A stretch of 64,000 nucleotides of DNA, taken from Niveispirillum cyanobacteriorum. GTDB taxonomy: Bacteria; Pseudomonadota; Alphaproteobacteria; Azospirillales; Azospirillaceae. Positions 23,610 to 31,795 of this stretch are shown piece by piece. Every line of letters starts with the position of its first letter. The stretch's first letter is position 1. The stretch is from the NCBI RefSeq assembly GCF_002868735.1, contig NZ_CP025612.1, forward strand, positions 682,001 through 746,000, given 5' to 3'. A model generated the notes under the pieces. That model was not told the DNA's origin and did no database searches. It was given only the letters and a program-made list of their open reading frames with translations. A program made the position numbers and the translations under genes.

Positions 23610-25793
23610 ATGCGCAAATCCTCTTTGATGTTCGGTGCGGCCATCGTTGCCATGGCGCCCGGCCTTACCGTCCTGGCACAGACGGCAGACAATGCCTTGC
23701 AGCTGGACGAGATTGTCGTCACGGCACAGCGCCGCGCCGAAAACCTTCAGGAAACGCCGCTGGCCGTTTCCGCCATCACCGGCGAAGGCCTGGAAAGTGC
23801 GGGCGTGAAAAGCGTTGTCGATCTGTCTGCAACGGTCCCCAGCCTGCAGATCACTAATACCGGCGGCGGCGCTTCGCAGATTTTCATGCGCGGTATCGGT
23901 AGCACTAACGTGACGGAGGTGGGTGATTCCGCCGTCGCCTATCATATCGACGGCATCTACATCGCCCGCGCGACGGCCACGGGCGCCCTTTTCTATGACA
24001 TCGACCGGGTTGAAGTGCTGCGCGGACCGCAGGGAACACTGTATGGCCGCAACGCCACCGCGGGCGCCATCAATGTCATCACCAAGAAGCCGACACAGCA
24101 GCTTGAAGGCTCCGCCGCGGTGGAGTTCGGCAATTATGACGCGCTGACCACCAGCGGCGTTCTGAACGTGCCGCTGCATGACACGTTCGCGGTGCGCGCC
24201 GGTTTCCAGACGACCCGCCATGACGGCTATCAGAAGTCGATCACTCAGGGCCCCGTGGCTGGCAATGACAAGGACAGCCAGGACGACAAGTCGGCCCGTA
24301 TCCAGGCCCTTTGGACACCGGCGGAGAACCTGTCGATCAATCTGCGTGCCGACTGGCTGGCCCGTGGCGGCAATAATGGCGGCGACGTTGCCTATCCGAT
24401 GGAAACGGGTGACCCGCGCACCATCCTGTCCCGAGTCAACACGTATCGCGACAACACCTATTGGAGCGCGGGGACGGAGGTCAATTACGACCTGGACTTT
24501 GCCCAACTGACCTATCTGGTTGGTTTCAATTCGGCCAAGGATGACCGCGTGGGCGAGAACCCGTCCACCCATGCCCCGAACTATTTCTACGGTATTGACG
24601 AGACCTGGTCGCATGAACTGCGTCTGGGTGGGGAAACCGACAGCCTGAAATGGGTCATCGGCGCCTATTACTTCAAGGAAGATAATGACGTCGACTTCCG
24701 TATCTTCCTGGCCGACAACCGGTATCTGAGCTTCATTCAACCCGATGTCTTCGCCTCCACCAAGGCCGTCTTCTCCCAGGCCACCTGGTCGGCGACTGAT
24801 GAACTGCGCTTCACGGGTGGCCTGCGCTACACCAAGGACCGCAAGGGCCGCAATGGCGGTACCTATTTCACCAATAATGCCGGCGCCATTACCAGCACGG
24901 TGACCCTGAACGTGTCGGACAATACCTGGGACCGCGTCAACTGGCGTGCCGGCGTGGATTATGATCTGGCTGAAAGCAGTATGCTCTATGCCAACGTCGC
25001 CACGGGCTACAAGGCCGGTGGCTATTTCGACGGGGTGGAGCCGAACGATTACAAGCCGGAAACCATCACTTCCTACGAACTGGGCGTGAAGAACCGGTTG
25101 ATGGACAACCGTCTGCAGCTTAACGCCTCGGCCTTCTACTATGATTACCGCGATTTCCAGATATCGGCAATCGGCACCATCGCGGGCCAAGACGCGACAG
25201 TGACCTTGAATGCCGACAAGGCGGAAATCTACGGTCTGGAACTGGAAACCGACTACCTGCTGACCGAGGCCGACCGTATCGATGCCAGCGTTTCCTGGCT
25301 GCATGCGCGTTACAAGAAGTTTTTGCTGCCACGCGGTGACGCCTTCTCCAACAACGCCGCCAACGCCAACATCGTTCGCTGCTACAGCGCAAACTATGCG
25401 GCAGCAGCCCCGCGTCCCGCTGATTTCTCCGGCTGCCATATGGCACGCACGCCTGAATGGTCGATCAATCTCGGCTATCAGCATGAATTTGCGATGGCGG
25501 ACGGCGCCAGCCTGACTGCACGCGCCCAGACCCATTATGAATCTTCCAAGTATCTGGAATATCACGGTTTCCTGGAAAACAAGCAGGACGACTTCACCCG
25601 CACCGACCTGACGCTGACCTACAAGCCGGCAGAGGGTGCATGGACGGTCATGGCCTTCGTTCGCAATCTGGAGAATGACGACGTCCGCACGACGTCCGGC
25701 CCCAATGCGACGGCTGGTCTGGCTTCCAACGGCACCGGTGACTTCTACGCCCCGCCACGCACCTACGGCGTGCGCCTGGGTATCGACTTCTGA
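23610..25793 (+). CDS. TonB-dependent outer-membrane receptor (glycan-type locus)
   Basis: The 727-residue receptor begins with a signal peptide (MRKSSLMFGAAIVAMAPGLT, cleaved near VLAQ). It has the plug opening LDEIVVTAQRRAENLQ, the plug motif VEVLRGPQGTLYGRNATAG and an aromatic C-terminus (GVRLGIDF). AAAGGGAG precedes the ATG at 23610; an in-frame ATG at 23520 lacks a leader. It is the first gene of a LacI-controlled operon with two GH3 glycosidases and a carboxylesterase, so its ligand is probably an oligosaccharide or a glycoside (inference from neighbours). Confidence 0.93.
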   Translation: MRKSSLMFGAAIVAMAPGLTVLAQTADNALQLDEIVVTAQRRAENLQETPLAVSAITGEGLESAGVKSVVDLSATVPSLQITNTGGGASQIFMRGIGSTNVTEVGDSAVAYHIDGIYIARATATGALFYDIDRVEVLRGPQGTLYGRNATAGAINVITKKPTQQLEGSAAVEFGNYDALTTSGVLNVPLHDTFAVRAGFQTTRHDGYQKSITQGPVAGNDKDSQDDKSARIQALWTPAENLSINLRADWLARGGNNGGDVAYPMETGDPRTILSRVNTYRDNTYWSAGTEVNYDLDFAQLTYLVGFNSAKDDRVGENPSTHAPNYFYGIDETWSHELRLGGETDSLKWVIGAYYFKEDNDVDFRIFLADNRYLSFIQPDVFASTKAVFSQATWSATDELRFTGGLRYTKDRKGRNGGTYFTNNAGAITSTVTLNVSDNTWDRVNWRAGVDYDLAESSMLYANVATGYKAGGYFDGVEPNDYKPETITSYELGVKNRLMDNRLQLNASAFYYDYRDFQISAIGTIAGQDATVTLNADKAEIYGLELETDYLLTEADRIDASVSWLHARYKKFLLPRGDAFSNNAANANIVRCYSANYAAAAPRPADFSGCHMARTPEWSINLGYQHEFAMADGASLTARAQTHYESSKYLEYHGFLENKQDDFTRTDLTLTYKPAEGAWTVMAFVRNLENDDVRTTSGPNATAGLASNGTGDFYAPPRTYGVRLGIDF

Positions 25794-25808
25794 TCTCCCT
25801 CCGGCGCG

Positions 25809-25831
25809 GGGGGCTGCATGGTGCATCCCCC
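25809..25831 (+). other. Intercistronic hairpin between the TBDR and the first GH3 gene
   Basis: GGGGG and CCCCC enclose TGCA-TGG-TGCA with one C/T mismatch, forming a strong stem in the 99-bp gap between TBDR and GH3. It is followed by only TTCC, so it is not a full terminator. It could lower downstream expression or protect the 3' end of the receptor message. Confidence 0.4.
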
Positions 25832-25892
25832 TTCCGTCCCACCTCATAACGGGTCCCCCGCGCCGCTTTTTCCACCCAACCTGGAGGCATTG

Positions 25893-28091
25893 ATGAACAT
25901 CCACCGCTTGATCAAGGGCGGCCTCGCCGCCGGCCTCTGCCTGACGGCGCTTGCCACCGGCATCCGCATGGCAGAGGCCAAGGATTGGCGGGACCCAACG
26001 CTGTCGCCCGACGAACGGGCGAAGCTGCTGGATGCGGAGCTGACGCCGGATGAACGGATCGGCCTGCTGCATGGTCCCATGGCACTGCCCTTCAAGATCG
26101 AGCGGTTGCCGGACGGTGCCATTGGTGCCGCCGGCTATATTCCCGGTGTGCCGCGCCTGGGCATTCCTGCGCTGAAAGAAACCGACGCCAGTCTGGGCGT
26201 CACCAACCCGATGGGTATCCGCCCCGGTGACACGGCCACGGCACTTCCGTCCGGTCTGGCGCTGGCATCCAGCTTCAACCCCAAGCTGGCCCATGATGGC
26301 GGTGCCATGATCGCGCGGGAAGCGGTTGCCAAGGGCTTCAACGTCCTGCTGGCTGGTGGTGCCAATCTGGCCCGCGACCCCCGCAATGGCCGTAACTTCG
26401 AATACCTGGGCGAGGATCCACTGCTGGCCGGCACGCTCGCAGGGGAGAGCATCAAGGGTATCCAGTCACAGAATATCGTCTCCACCGTCAAACATCTCAG
26501 CCTGAACGGTCAGGAAACCAACCGCCATTGGGCCAACTCGGTCATCGGCGAAGCCGCCCACCGCGAAAGCGACCTGTTGGCGTTTCAGATCGCCATTGAA
26601 AAGGGCCAGCCCGGCTCCGTCATGTGCGCCTATAACCTTGTGAATGGCGATTATTCCTGTGGCAGCGATCATCTGCTGATCAAGGTGCTGAAGGGTGATT
26701 GGGGCTACAAGGGCTGGGTCATGTCGGATTGGGGCGCTGTGCACGCCACAGATTACGCCGCCAAGGGCCTGGATCAGCAGTCGGGTGAGCAGTTGGATGA
26801 TCAGGTCTGGTTCGGCGAACCGCTGAAGCAGGCGGTGGCCGCCGGTACTATTCCCGCAGCACGCCTGTCTGACATGTCACGCCGTATCCTGCGCTCCATG
26901 TTCGCCGCCGGCCTGTTTGAAGAGAAGCCGGCACCCGCCATCGATATTGCCGCCCATGAAGCTGTTGCCAAGCAAGTTGCCGATGAAGGCATCGTGCTGC
27001 TGGCCAACAAGGGTATCCTGCCCCTGGCACCGGGTGTGAAGAAGGTGGCGGTCATCGGCGGCCATGCCGATAGTGGCGTGCTGTCGGGTGCCGGTTCGTC
27101 GCAGGTTACCAGCCATGGCGGCAATCCCACGGTGATCCCGGTTGGTGGCGAAGGCTTCATGGCCGCCTGGCTACGTCAGGCGTTCCATAATTCCTCCCCC
27201 TTGAAGGCCCTGCGCGCGGCACTGCCCGGCGCTACGGTCAGCTTCAATGATGGCCGTTATCCGGCTGCCGCCGCCGCCCTGGCCAAGGACGCCGATGTCG
27301 TCATCATCTTTGCCAACCAGTGGATGTCCGAAGGCCTTGACGCCTACGATCTGTCCCTACCGCAGGGACAGGATCAGCTGATCGAGGCGGTAGCCGCCGC
27401 CAATCCCAACAGCATCGTTGTGCTGCAAACCGGTGGCCCGGTTTTGATGCCCTGGCTGGACAAGGTCGGCGGCGTCGTGTCTGCCTGGTACAGCGGACAG
27501 AAGGGGGGCGAGGCCATTGCCGATGTCCTGACCGGCAAGGTCAACCCCTCCGGGCGCCTGCCCGTCACCTTCCCGGCCAGCCTGGACCAGTATCCCCGCC
27601 ACGACCTGCCCGGCTGGGGTCTGCCGGAAAAGCAGCAGTTCGATGTGGTGTATGAGGAGGGTTCCGACGTGGGTTACCGCCGTTTTGCGGCAAAGGGCAT
27701 GAAGCCGCTGTTTCCGTTTGGCCATGGCCTGTCCTACACGACCTTCACCTATGACAAGCTGCGGGTGAAGGGGGGCGACACGCTGACCGTCAGCTTTGAA
27801 GTGACTAATACCGGCAAATTACAGGGCAAGGACGCGCCACAGATCTATCTGGCCGGTGCCGCCGGCAAACCGCTGCGCCGTCTGATCGGGTTTGAGAAGA
27901 TCGACCTGAAGCCCGGCGAGCGCCGTACTGTGACAGTAAAGGCCGATCCGCGCCTGTTGGCCCATTTTGACGAGGCCGGTCGGCAGTGGCGCATCGACGG
28001 CGGCGATTACGACGTGGCTGTGGGTCCGTCCGCCGCACAGACCGTGCTGTCGGGCAAGGCCCGTGTCAGCCAGCGCACGCTGAAGCCGTAA
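25893..28091 (+). CDS. Glycoside hydrolase family 3 (beta-glucosidase-like), three-domain type
   Basis: The 732-residue exported enzyme has a signal peptide (to about residue 28), the GH3 barrel domain with conserved K200-H201, the nucleophile D279 in VMSDWGAVH, then an alpha/beta sandwich domain and a C-terminal fibronectin-III-like domain (about 635-725: PQIYLAGAAGKPLRRLIGF). This is the classic beta-glucosidase/beta-xylosidase layout of retaining GH3 enzymes acting from the non-reducing end. CTGGAGG precedes the ATG at 25893. Position after a TBDR fits a periplasmic enzyme that trims imported oligosaccharides or glycosides. The sugar specificity cannot be told. Confidence 0.93.
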   Translation: MNIHRLIKGGLAAGLCLTALATGIRMAEAKDWRDPTLSPDERAKLLDAELTPDERIGLLHGPMALPFKIERLPDGAIGAAGYIPGVPRLGIPALKETDASLGVTNPMGIRPGDTATALPSGLALASSFNPKLAHDGGAMIAREAVAKGFNVLLAGGANLARDPRNGRNFEYLGEDPLLAGTLAGESIKGIQSQNIVSTVKHLSLNGQETNRHWANSVIGEAAHRESDLLAFQIAIEKGQPGSVMCAYNLVNGDYSCGSDHLLIKVLKGDWGYKGWVMSDWGAVHATDYAAKGLDQQSGEQLDDQVWFGEPLKQAVAAGTIPAARLSDMSRRILRSMFAAGLFEEKPAPAIDIAAHEAVAKQVADEGIVLLANKGILPLAPGVKKVAVIGGHADSGVLSGAGSSQVTSHGGNPTVIPVGGEGFMAAWLRQAFHNSSPLKALRAALPGATVSFNDGRYPAAAAALAKDADVVIIFANQWMSEGLDAYDLSLPQGQDQLIEAVAAANPNSIVVLQTGGPVLMPWLDKVGGVVSAWYSGQKGGEAIADVLTGKVNPSGRLPVTFPASLDQYPRHDLPGWGLPEKQQFDVVYEEGSDVGYRRFAAKGMKPLFPFGHGLSYTTFTYDKLRVKGGDTLTVSFEVTNTGKLQGKDAPQIYLAGAAGKPLRRLIGFEKIDLKPGERRTVTVKADPRLLAHFDEAGRQWRIDGGDYDVAVGPSAAQTVLSGKARVSQRTLKP

Positions 28092-28101
28092 GGGGGCTAA
28101 G

Positions 28102-30054
28102 ATGTCGAACAGAACCACCGCCGGCATGGTCTCGCTTGGTGCGCTGCTGCTGGCCGCCGGCAGCGTTGCAGCACCGCCGCAGCCGGCCCTGCCCACAGGG
28201 CAGCCGCAGGTGAAGGCCGATGGCCTGACCTTCCGCGACCTGAACCGCGACGGCAAACTGAACCCCTATGAGGATTGGCGCCTGTCGCCGGAAGTGCGTG
28301 CCGCCGATCTGGTGTCGCGCATGACCCTGGATGAGAAGGCAGGGGAGGCGGTGCATGGCACCGCCCCCGTTCAGGGCGGCATGATGTCGGCTGGTCCGGC
28401 CTATGATCTGGAGCCGGCGCGCGCCATGATCCTGGACCGGCATGTCACCTCCATGATCACCCGCATGGCCGTGAAGCCGGTCGAGTTTGCGACGGAAAAC
28501 AACCGGTTGCAAGAGATCGCTGCCAGTGGCCGGCTGGGTATCCCCATCATGATCTCCACCGATCCGCGCAGCCATTTTCAGGTGACTGCGGGTGCCAGCG
28601 TTACCACCACCGGCTTCTCGCAATGGCCGGAGACGTTGGGCCTGGGGGCCATCGACGACCCGGCCCTGACCCGGACCTTTGCGTCCATGGTGCGGGATGA
28701 ATACCGCGCTGTCGGCATCTCCATGGCCCTGTCGCCCCAGGCCGACCTGGGTACCGAACCCCGCTGGTCCCGCCTAAACGGCACCTTCGGGGAGGACCCG
28801 GCGAGGGTGTCTGCACAGGTTAAGGCCTACGTCCAGGGCATGCAGGGGGCCGATGCCGGCCTGACGCCCGGCGGCGTCGCCACGGTGGTCAAGCATTGGG
28901 TCGGCTATGGCGCTGCCGTGGAGGGGTATGACGGGCATAACTACTATGGCCGTTTCACCGACTTCACCAAGGGTGGCTTCGACCGGCATGTCGCGGCCTT
29001 CCAGGGCGCGTTCGAAGCCGGGGCCACCGGCATCATGCCGACCTACACTATCCAGAAGGGACTGGTGCTGAACGGTAAGCCGGTGGAGCCGGTGGGCGGC
29101 GGTTATTCGCGTGAACTGCTGACCGATCTGCTGCGCGGGGTCCACAAGTATCAGGGACTGATCCTGTCCGACTGGGCCATCACCTATGACTGCAACGAAA
29201 GTTGCCGCACCGGCACGCCAAAGCAGGGGCCTAAGGACATTGCCATGCCCTGGGGCGTGGAGGATCTGACCAAGCCGCAGCGCTTCGCGAAGGGCATGCT
29301 GGCCGGTATTGATCAGTTCGGCGGCGTCGATGACGGCACCCCGGTGCGCGAGGCGGTGGAGCAGAAGCTACTGCCCGTCTCCAGGCTGGATGCGGCGGTG
29401 GCCAATGTCCTGGCCCTGAAGTTCCGGCTGGGCCTGTTCGAAAACCCGTTCGTCGATCCCGCCCGCGCCGACGCCATCGTCGGTTCAGCGGACAAGGTTG
29501 CCGCCGGTCGCACCGCGCAGGCCCGGTCGCTGGTCGTGCTGGAAAACAAGCTGGGTCCGGTGGCCCTGCCGGATAAGGCCAAGCGCCTGTTCCTGCATGG
29601 TGTTGATCCGGCGGCGGCGCAGGCGGCGGGCTTCACCATTGTGGACAGCGCCGACAAGGCCGATATTAGCCTGATCCGCCTTGCCACCCCGCATCAGACG
29701 CTGCATCCCGGCCATTTCTTCGGGTCGCGCCAGCATGAGGGCGATCTGGATTTCAAGCCCGATGACGCCGGTCTGGCCATTGTCAAACAGGCGGCATCCG
29801 CCGGTCCCGTCATCCTGGCGGTTGACATGGACCGGCCCGCGATCCTGTCAGCGGTGTATCCACACGCGGCCCTGCTGCTGACCTCGTTCGGGATCAGCGA
29901 TGTGGCCCTGTTCGATGCGCTGCGCGGTGTCACCCCCCCTAAGGGCAAGCTGCCCTTTGAAATCCCCTCTGACATGTTCGCCGTGCGGGCACAGTCGCCG
30001 GCCCTGCCGCATGACAGCGTCAATCCGGCCTATCCCATCGGCTTTGGCCGTTGA
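28102..30054 (+). CDS. Glycoside hydrolase family 3, second type without FnIII domain
   Basis: The 650-residue GH3 protein has a signal peptide (about 1-24), a calcium-loop-like segment at residues 46-59 (DLNRDGKLNPYEDW), the TIM-barrel with K264-H265 and the nucleophile D357 in LILSDWAITYDC, and a short sandwich domain. It lacks the FnIII domain found in the first GH3 enzyme. The gene starts 10 bp after the first GH3 gene. Two unlike GH3 enzymes in one operon suggest two different linkages in the same substrate. The insertion with C residues after the nucleophile (CNESC) is characteristic of this branch. Confidence 0.92.
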   Translation: MSNRTTAGMVSLGALLLAAGSVAAPPQPALPTGQPQVKADGLTFRDLNRDGKLNPYEDWRLSPEVRAADLVSRMTLDEKAGEAVHGTAPVQGGMMSAGPAYDLEPARAMILDRHVTSMITRMAVKPVEFATENNRLQEIAASGRLGIPIMISTDPRSHFQVTAGASVTTTGFSQWPETLGLGAIDDPALTRTFASMVRDEYRAVGISMALSPQADLGTEPRWSRLNGTFGEDPARVSAQVKAYVQGMQGADAGLTPGGVATVVKHWVGYGAAVEGYDGHNYYGRFTDFTKGGFDRHVAAFQGAFEAGATGIMPTYTIQKGLVLNGKPVEPVGGGYSRELLTDLLRGVHKYQGLILSDWAITYDCNESCRTGTPKQGPKDIAMPWGVEDLTKPQRFAKGMLAGIDQFGGVDDGTPVREAVEQKLLPVSRLDAAVANVLALKFRLGLFENPFVDPARADAIVGSADKVAAGRTAQARSLVVLENKLGPVALPDKAKRLFLHGVDPAAAQAAGFTIVDSADKADISLIRLATPHQTLHPGHFFGSRQHEGDLDFKPDDAGLAIVKQAASAGPVILAVDMDRPAILSAVYPHAALLLTSFGISDVALFDALRGVTPPKGKLPFEIPSDMFAVRAQSPALPHDSVNPAYPIGFGR

Positions 30055-30067
30055 TCGGGAGATGACA

Positions 30068-31564
30068 ATGCGTCACCTGTTTGTTGCCTTGCTGCTGTTC
30101 GTGGCGCCTGCCGCCATCGCCGCCCCCATCACTGTTGAGGGCGGAAAGGTGGAGGGAGTTGCCGATGGCGATATCGTCGCGTTCAAGGGCATTCCCTATG
30201 CCGCCGCTCCAGTCGGTCAGCTGCGCTGGCGTCCGCCGGAACCCGTCATCCCCTGGCAGGGGGTGCGCAAGGCCGATACCTATGGCCTGGACTGTCTGCA
30301 AAGCCCGTTCCCCGGCGATGCCGCCCCGCTGGGCGGCCCGATGGGGGAGGATTGCCTGTTCGTCAATGTTTGGGCGCCCAAGCCGCAGACGGGGACCAAG
30401 CGTCCCGTCATGGTCTGGATCCATGGCGGCGGTTTCGTGAATGGCGGCTCGTCGCCCGCCGTCTATGACGGTTCCGCCTTCGCAAAATCCGGCGTGGTGC
30501 TGGTCAGCCTGAATTACCGTCTGGGCCGTTTCGGCTTCTTCGCACATCCGGCCCTGACGGCGGAGGCGGGGGCTGAGCCGACCGGCAATTTCGGCTTCAT
30601 GGATCAGGTTGCGGCCCTGAAATGGGTTCGCCGCAACATCGCCGCCTTCGGGGGCGATCCTGCCAACGTCACCCTGTTTGGGGAAAGTGCCGGTGGCCGG
30701 TCGGTGCATGTGCTGCTGGCGGCACCGGCGGCCAAGGGCCTGTTCGACAAGGCCTTGATCATGTCCGGCGGCGGGCGTGTCACTACTCTGGGCCTGCTGC
30801 CCCTTCGGCAAGCGGAAATGCGCGGGGTGAACTTTGCGCGCAAGGCCGGCCTGACCGATGACAGCGCGAAGGGTCTGGCGGCCCTTCGCGCCCTATCGGC
30901 GGACAAGATTGTAGACGGGCTGGACATGCGGTCCATCATGGGCGACGGCGTCGATCACTATGCCGGCCCCATGCTGGACGGCAAGTTCCTGGCGGAGGAG
31001 CCGGCAAAGAGTATCGCCGATGGCAAGGCGCCGCGCATGCCGATGATGATCGGCGCCACCGGCCTGGACGGCTTCCCCATCGGCGATGCGGATATGCTGC
31101 TGAAGGGGTTCGGTGCCAATGAGGCAGCGGCGCGACAGGCGTATGCCAGCCCGACCCCGCTGCTGACCAGCTGGAAGATCGTGGGTGACCGCATCTTCAT
31201 TGAACCAGCACGCTATCTGGCCCGGCAATGGTCCGAAGCGGGGTTACCCGCCTATGCTTACCGCTTCAATTATGTCGCGGAAAGCCAGCGGGCAACCATG
31301 CCCGGTGCCACGCACGCCAGTGAAATCCCTTATGCTTTCCGCACCGTCGAACTGCGCTATCCCAGTGCAGTCAGCGCGGCGGACCAGGCCATCTCAAAGG
31401 CTTTTCACGAGCATTTCGTGGCCTTCGCCAAGTCCGGCAATCCCGGTTATCCGGCTTACCGTGCGGCCGATGACAAGCTGATGGAATATGGGGCAGGGGG
31501 AGCGGCCTTCATTCCGGATCCGCTGCGCCAGCGTCTGGACGTGATGGAGAAGGCCCAGAAGTAA
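30068..31564 (+). CDS. Type B carboxylesterase
   Basis: The 498-residue exported protein has a signal peptide (MRHLFVALLLFVAPAAIAAP). It shows the carboxylesterase type B pattern: oxyanion hole HGGGF (119-123), EDCLFVNVWAP (94-104), nucleophile elbow GESAGG with S207, and a late His in GATHASEIPYAF. It should remove ester groups such as acyl or aryl substituents, here perhaps from a plant glycoside or glycan. GGGAGATG directs the start to 30068; ATG at 30062 is two codons earlier. It is the last gene of the LacI-controlled operon and is followed by a strong terminator. Confidence 0.9.
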   Translation: MRHLFVALLLFVAPAAIAAPITVEGGKVEGVADGDIVAFKGIPYAAAPVGQLRWRPPEPVIPWQGVRKADTYGLDCLQSPFPGDAAPLGGPMGEDCLFVNVWAPKPQTGTKRPVMVWIHGGGFVNGGSSPAVYDGSAFAKSGVVLVSLNYRLGRFGFFAHPALTAEAGAEPTGNFGFMDQVAALKWVRRNIAAFGGDPANVTLFGESAGGRSVHVLLAAPAAKGLFDKALIMSGGGRVTTLGLLPLRQAEMRGVNFARKAGLTDDSAKGLAALRALSADKIVDGLDMRSIMGDGVDHYAGPMLDGKFLAEEPAKSIADGKAPRMPMMIGATGLDGFPIGDADMLLKGFGANEAAARQAYASPTPLLTSWKIVGDRIFIEPARYLARQWSEAGLPAYAYRFNYVAESQRATMPGATHASEIPYAFRTVELRYPSAVSAADQAISKAFHEHFVAFAKSGNPGYPAYRAADDKLMEYGAGGAAFIPDPLRQRLDVMEKAQK

Positions 31565-31593
31565 ACACGATCCTGATTTTTGAAAAATATGAC

Positions 31594-31627
31594 GGCCGAT
31601 ATGTCCTTCCGGGCATATCGGCCTTTT
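31594..31627 (+). terminator. Rho-independent terminator of the TBDR-GH3-esterase operon
   Basis: GGCCGATATG (31594-31603) pairs perfectly with CATATCGGCC (31614-31623), followed by TTTT. It is 30 bases past the carboxylesterase stop codon. The rest of the gap to 31795 is AT-rich and holds the promoter of the next TBDR. Confidence 0.93.
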
Positions 31628-31795
31628 CATTTAAAGGTAATTCAAAAATATCTATTTGTCCTGTGGCGGATTTTCTGAATTTTAACTCTACATATTTATT
31701 TTATAATTCAATGGTGGATTTTCCCATTTTCGCCTTCTTCCTTCACGCAAAGACAATAAGGCGGTATCGCCGCCGTTTGATGCCTGGAGGAAATC

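Noticed and set aside
23478-26294. 938-codon minus-strand open frame opposite the TBDR and GH3 genes
   Set aside because: It spans two well-supported plus-strand genes and the gap between them, and has no recognisable domain; a codon-bias shadow.
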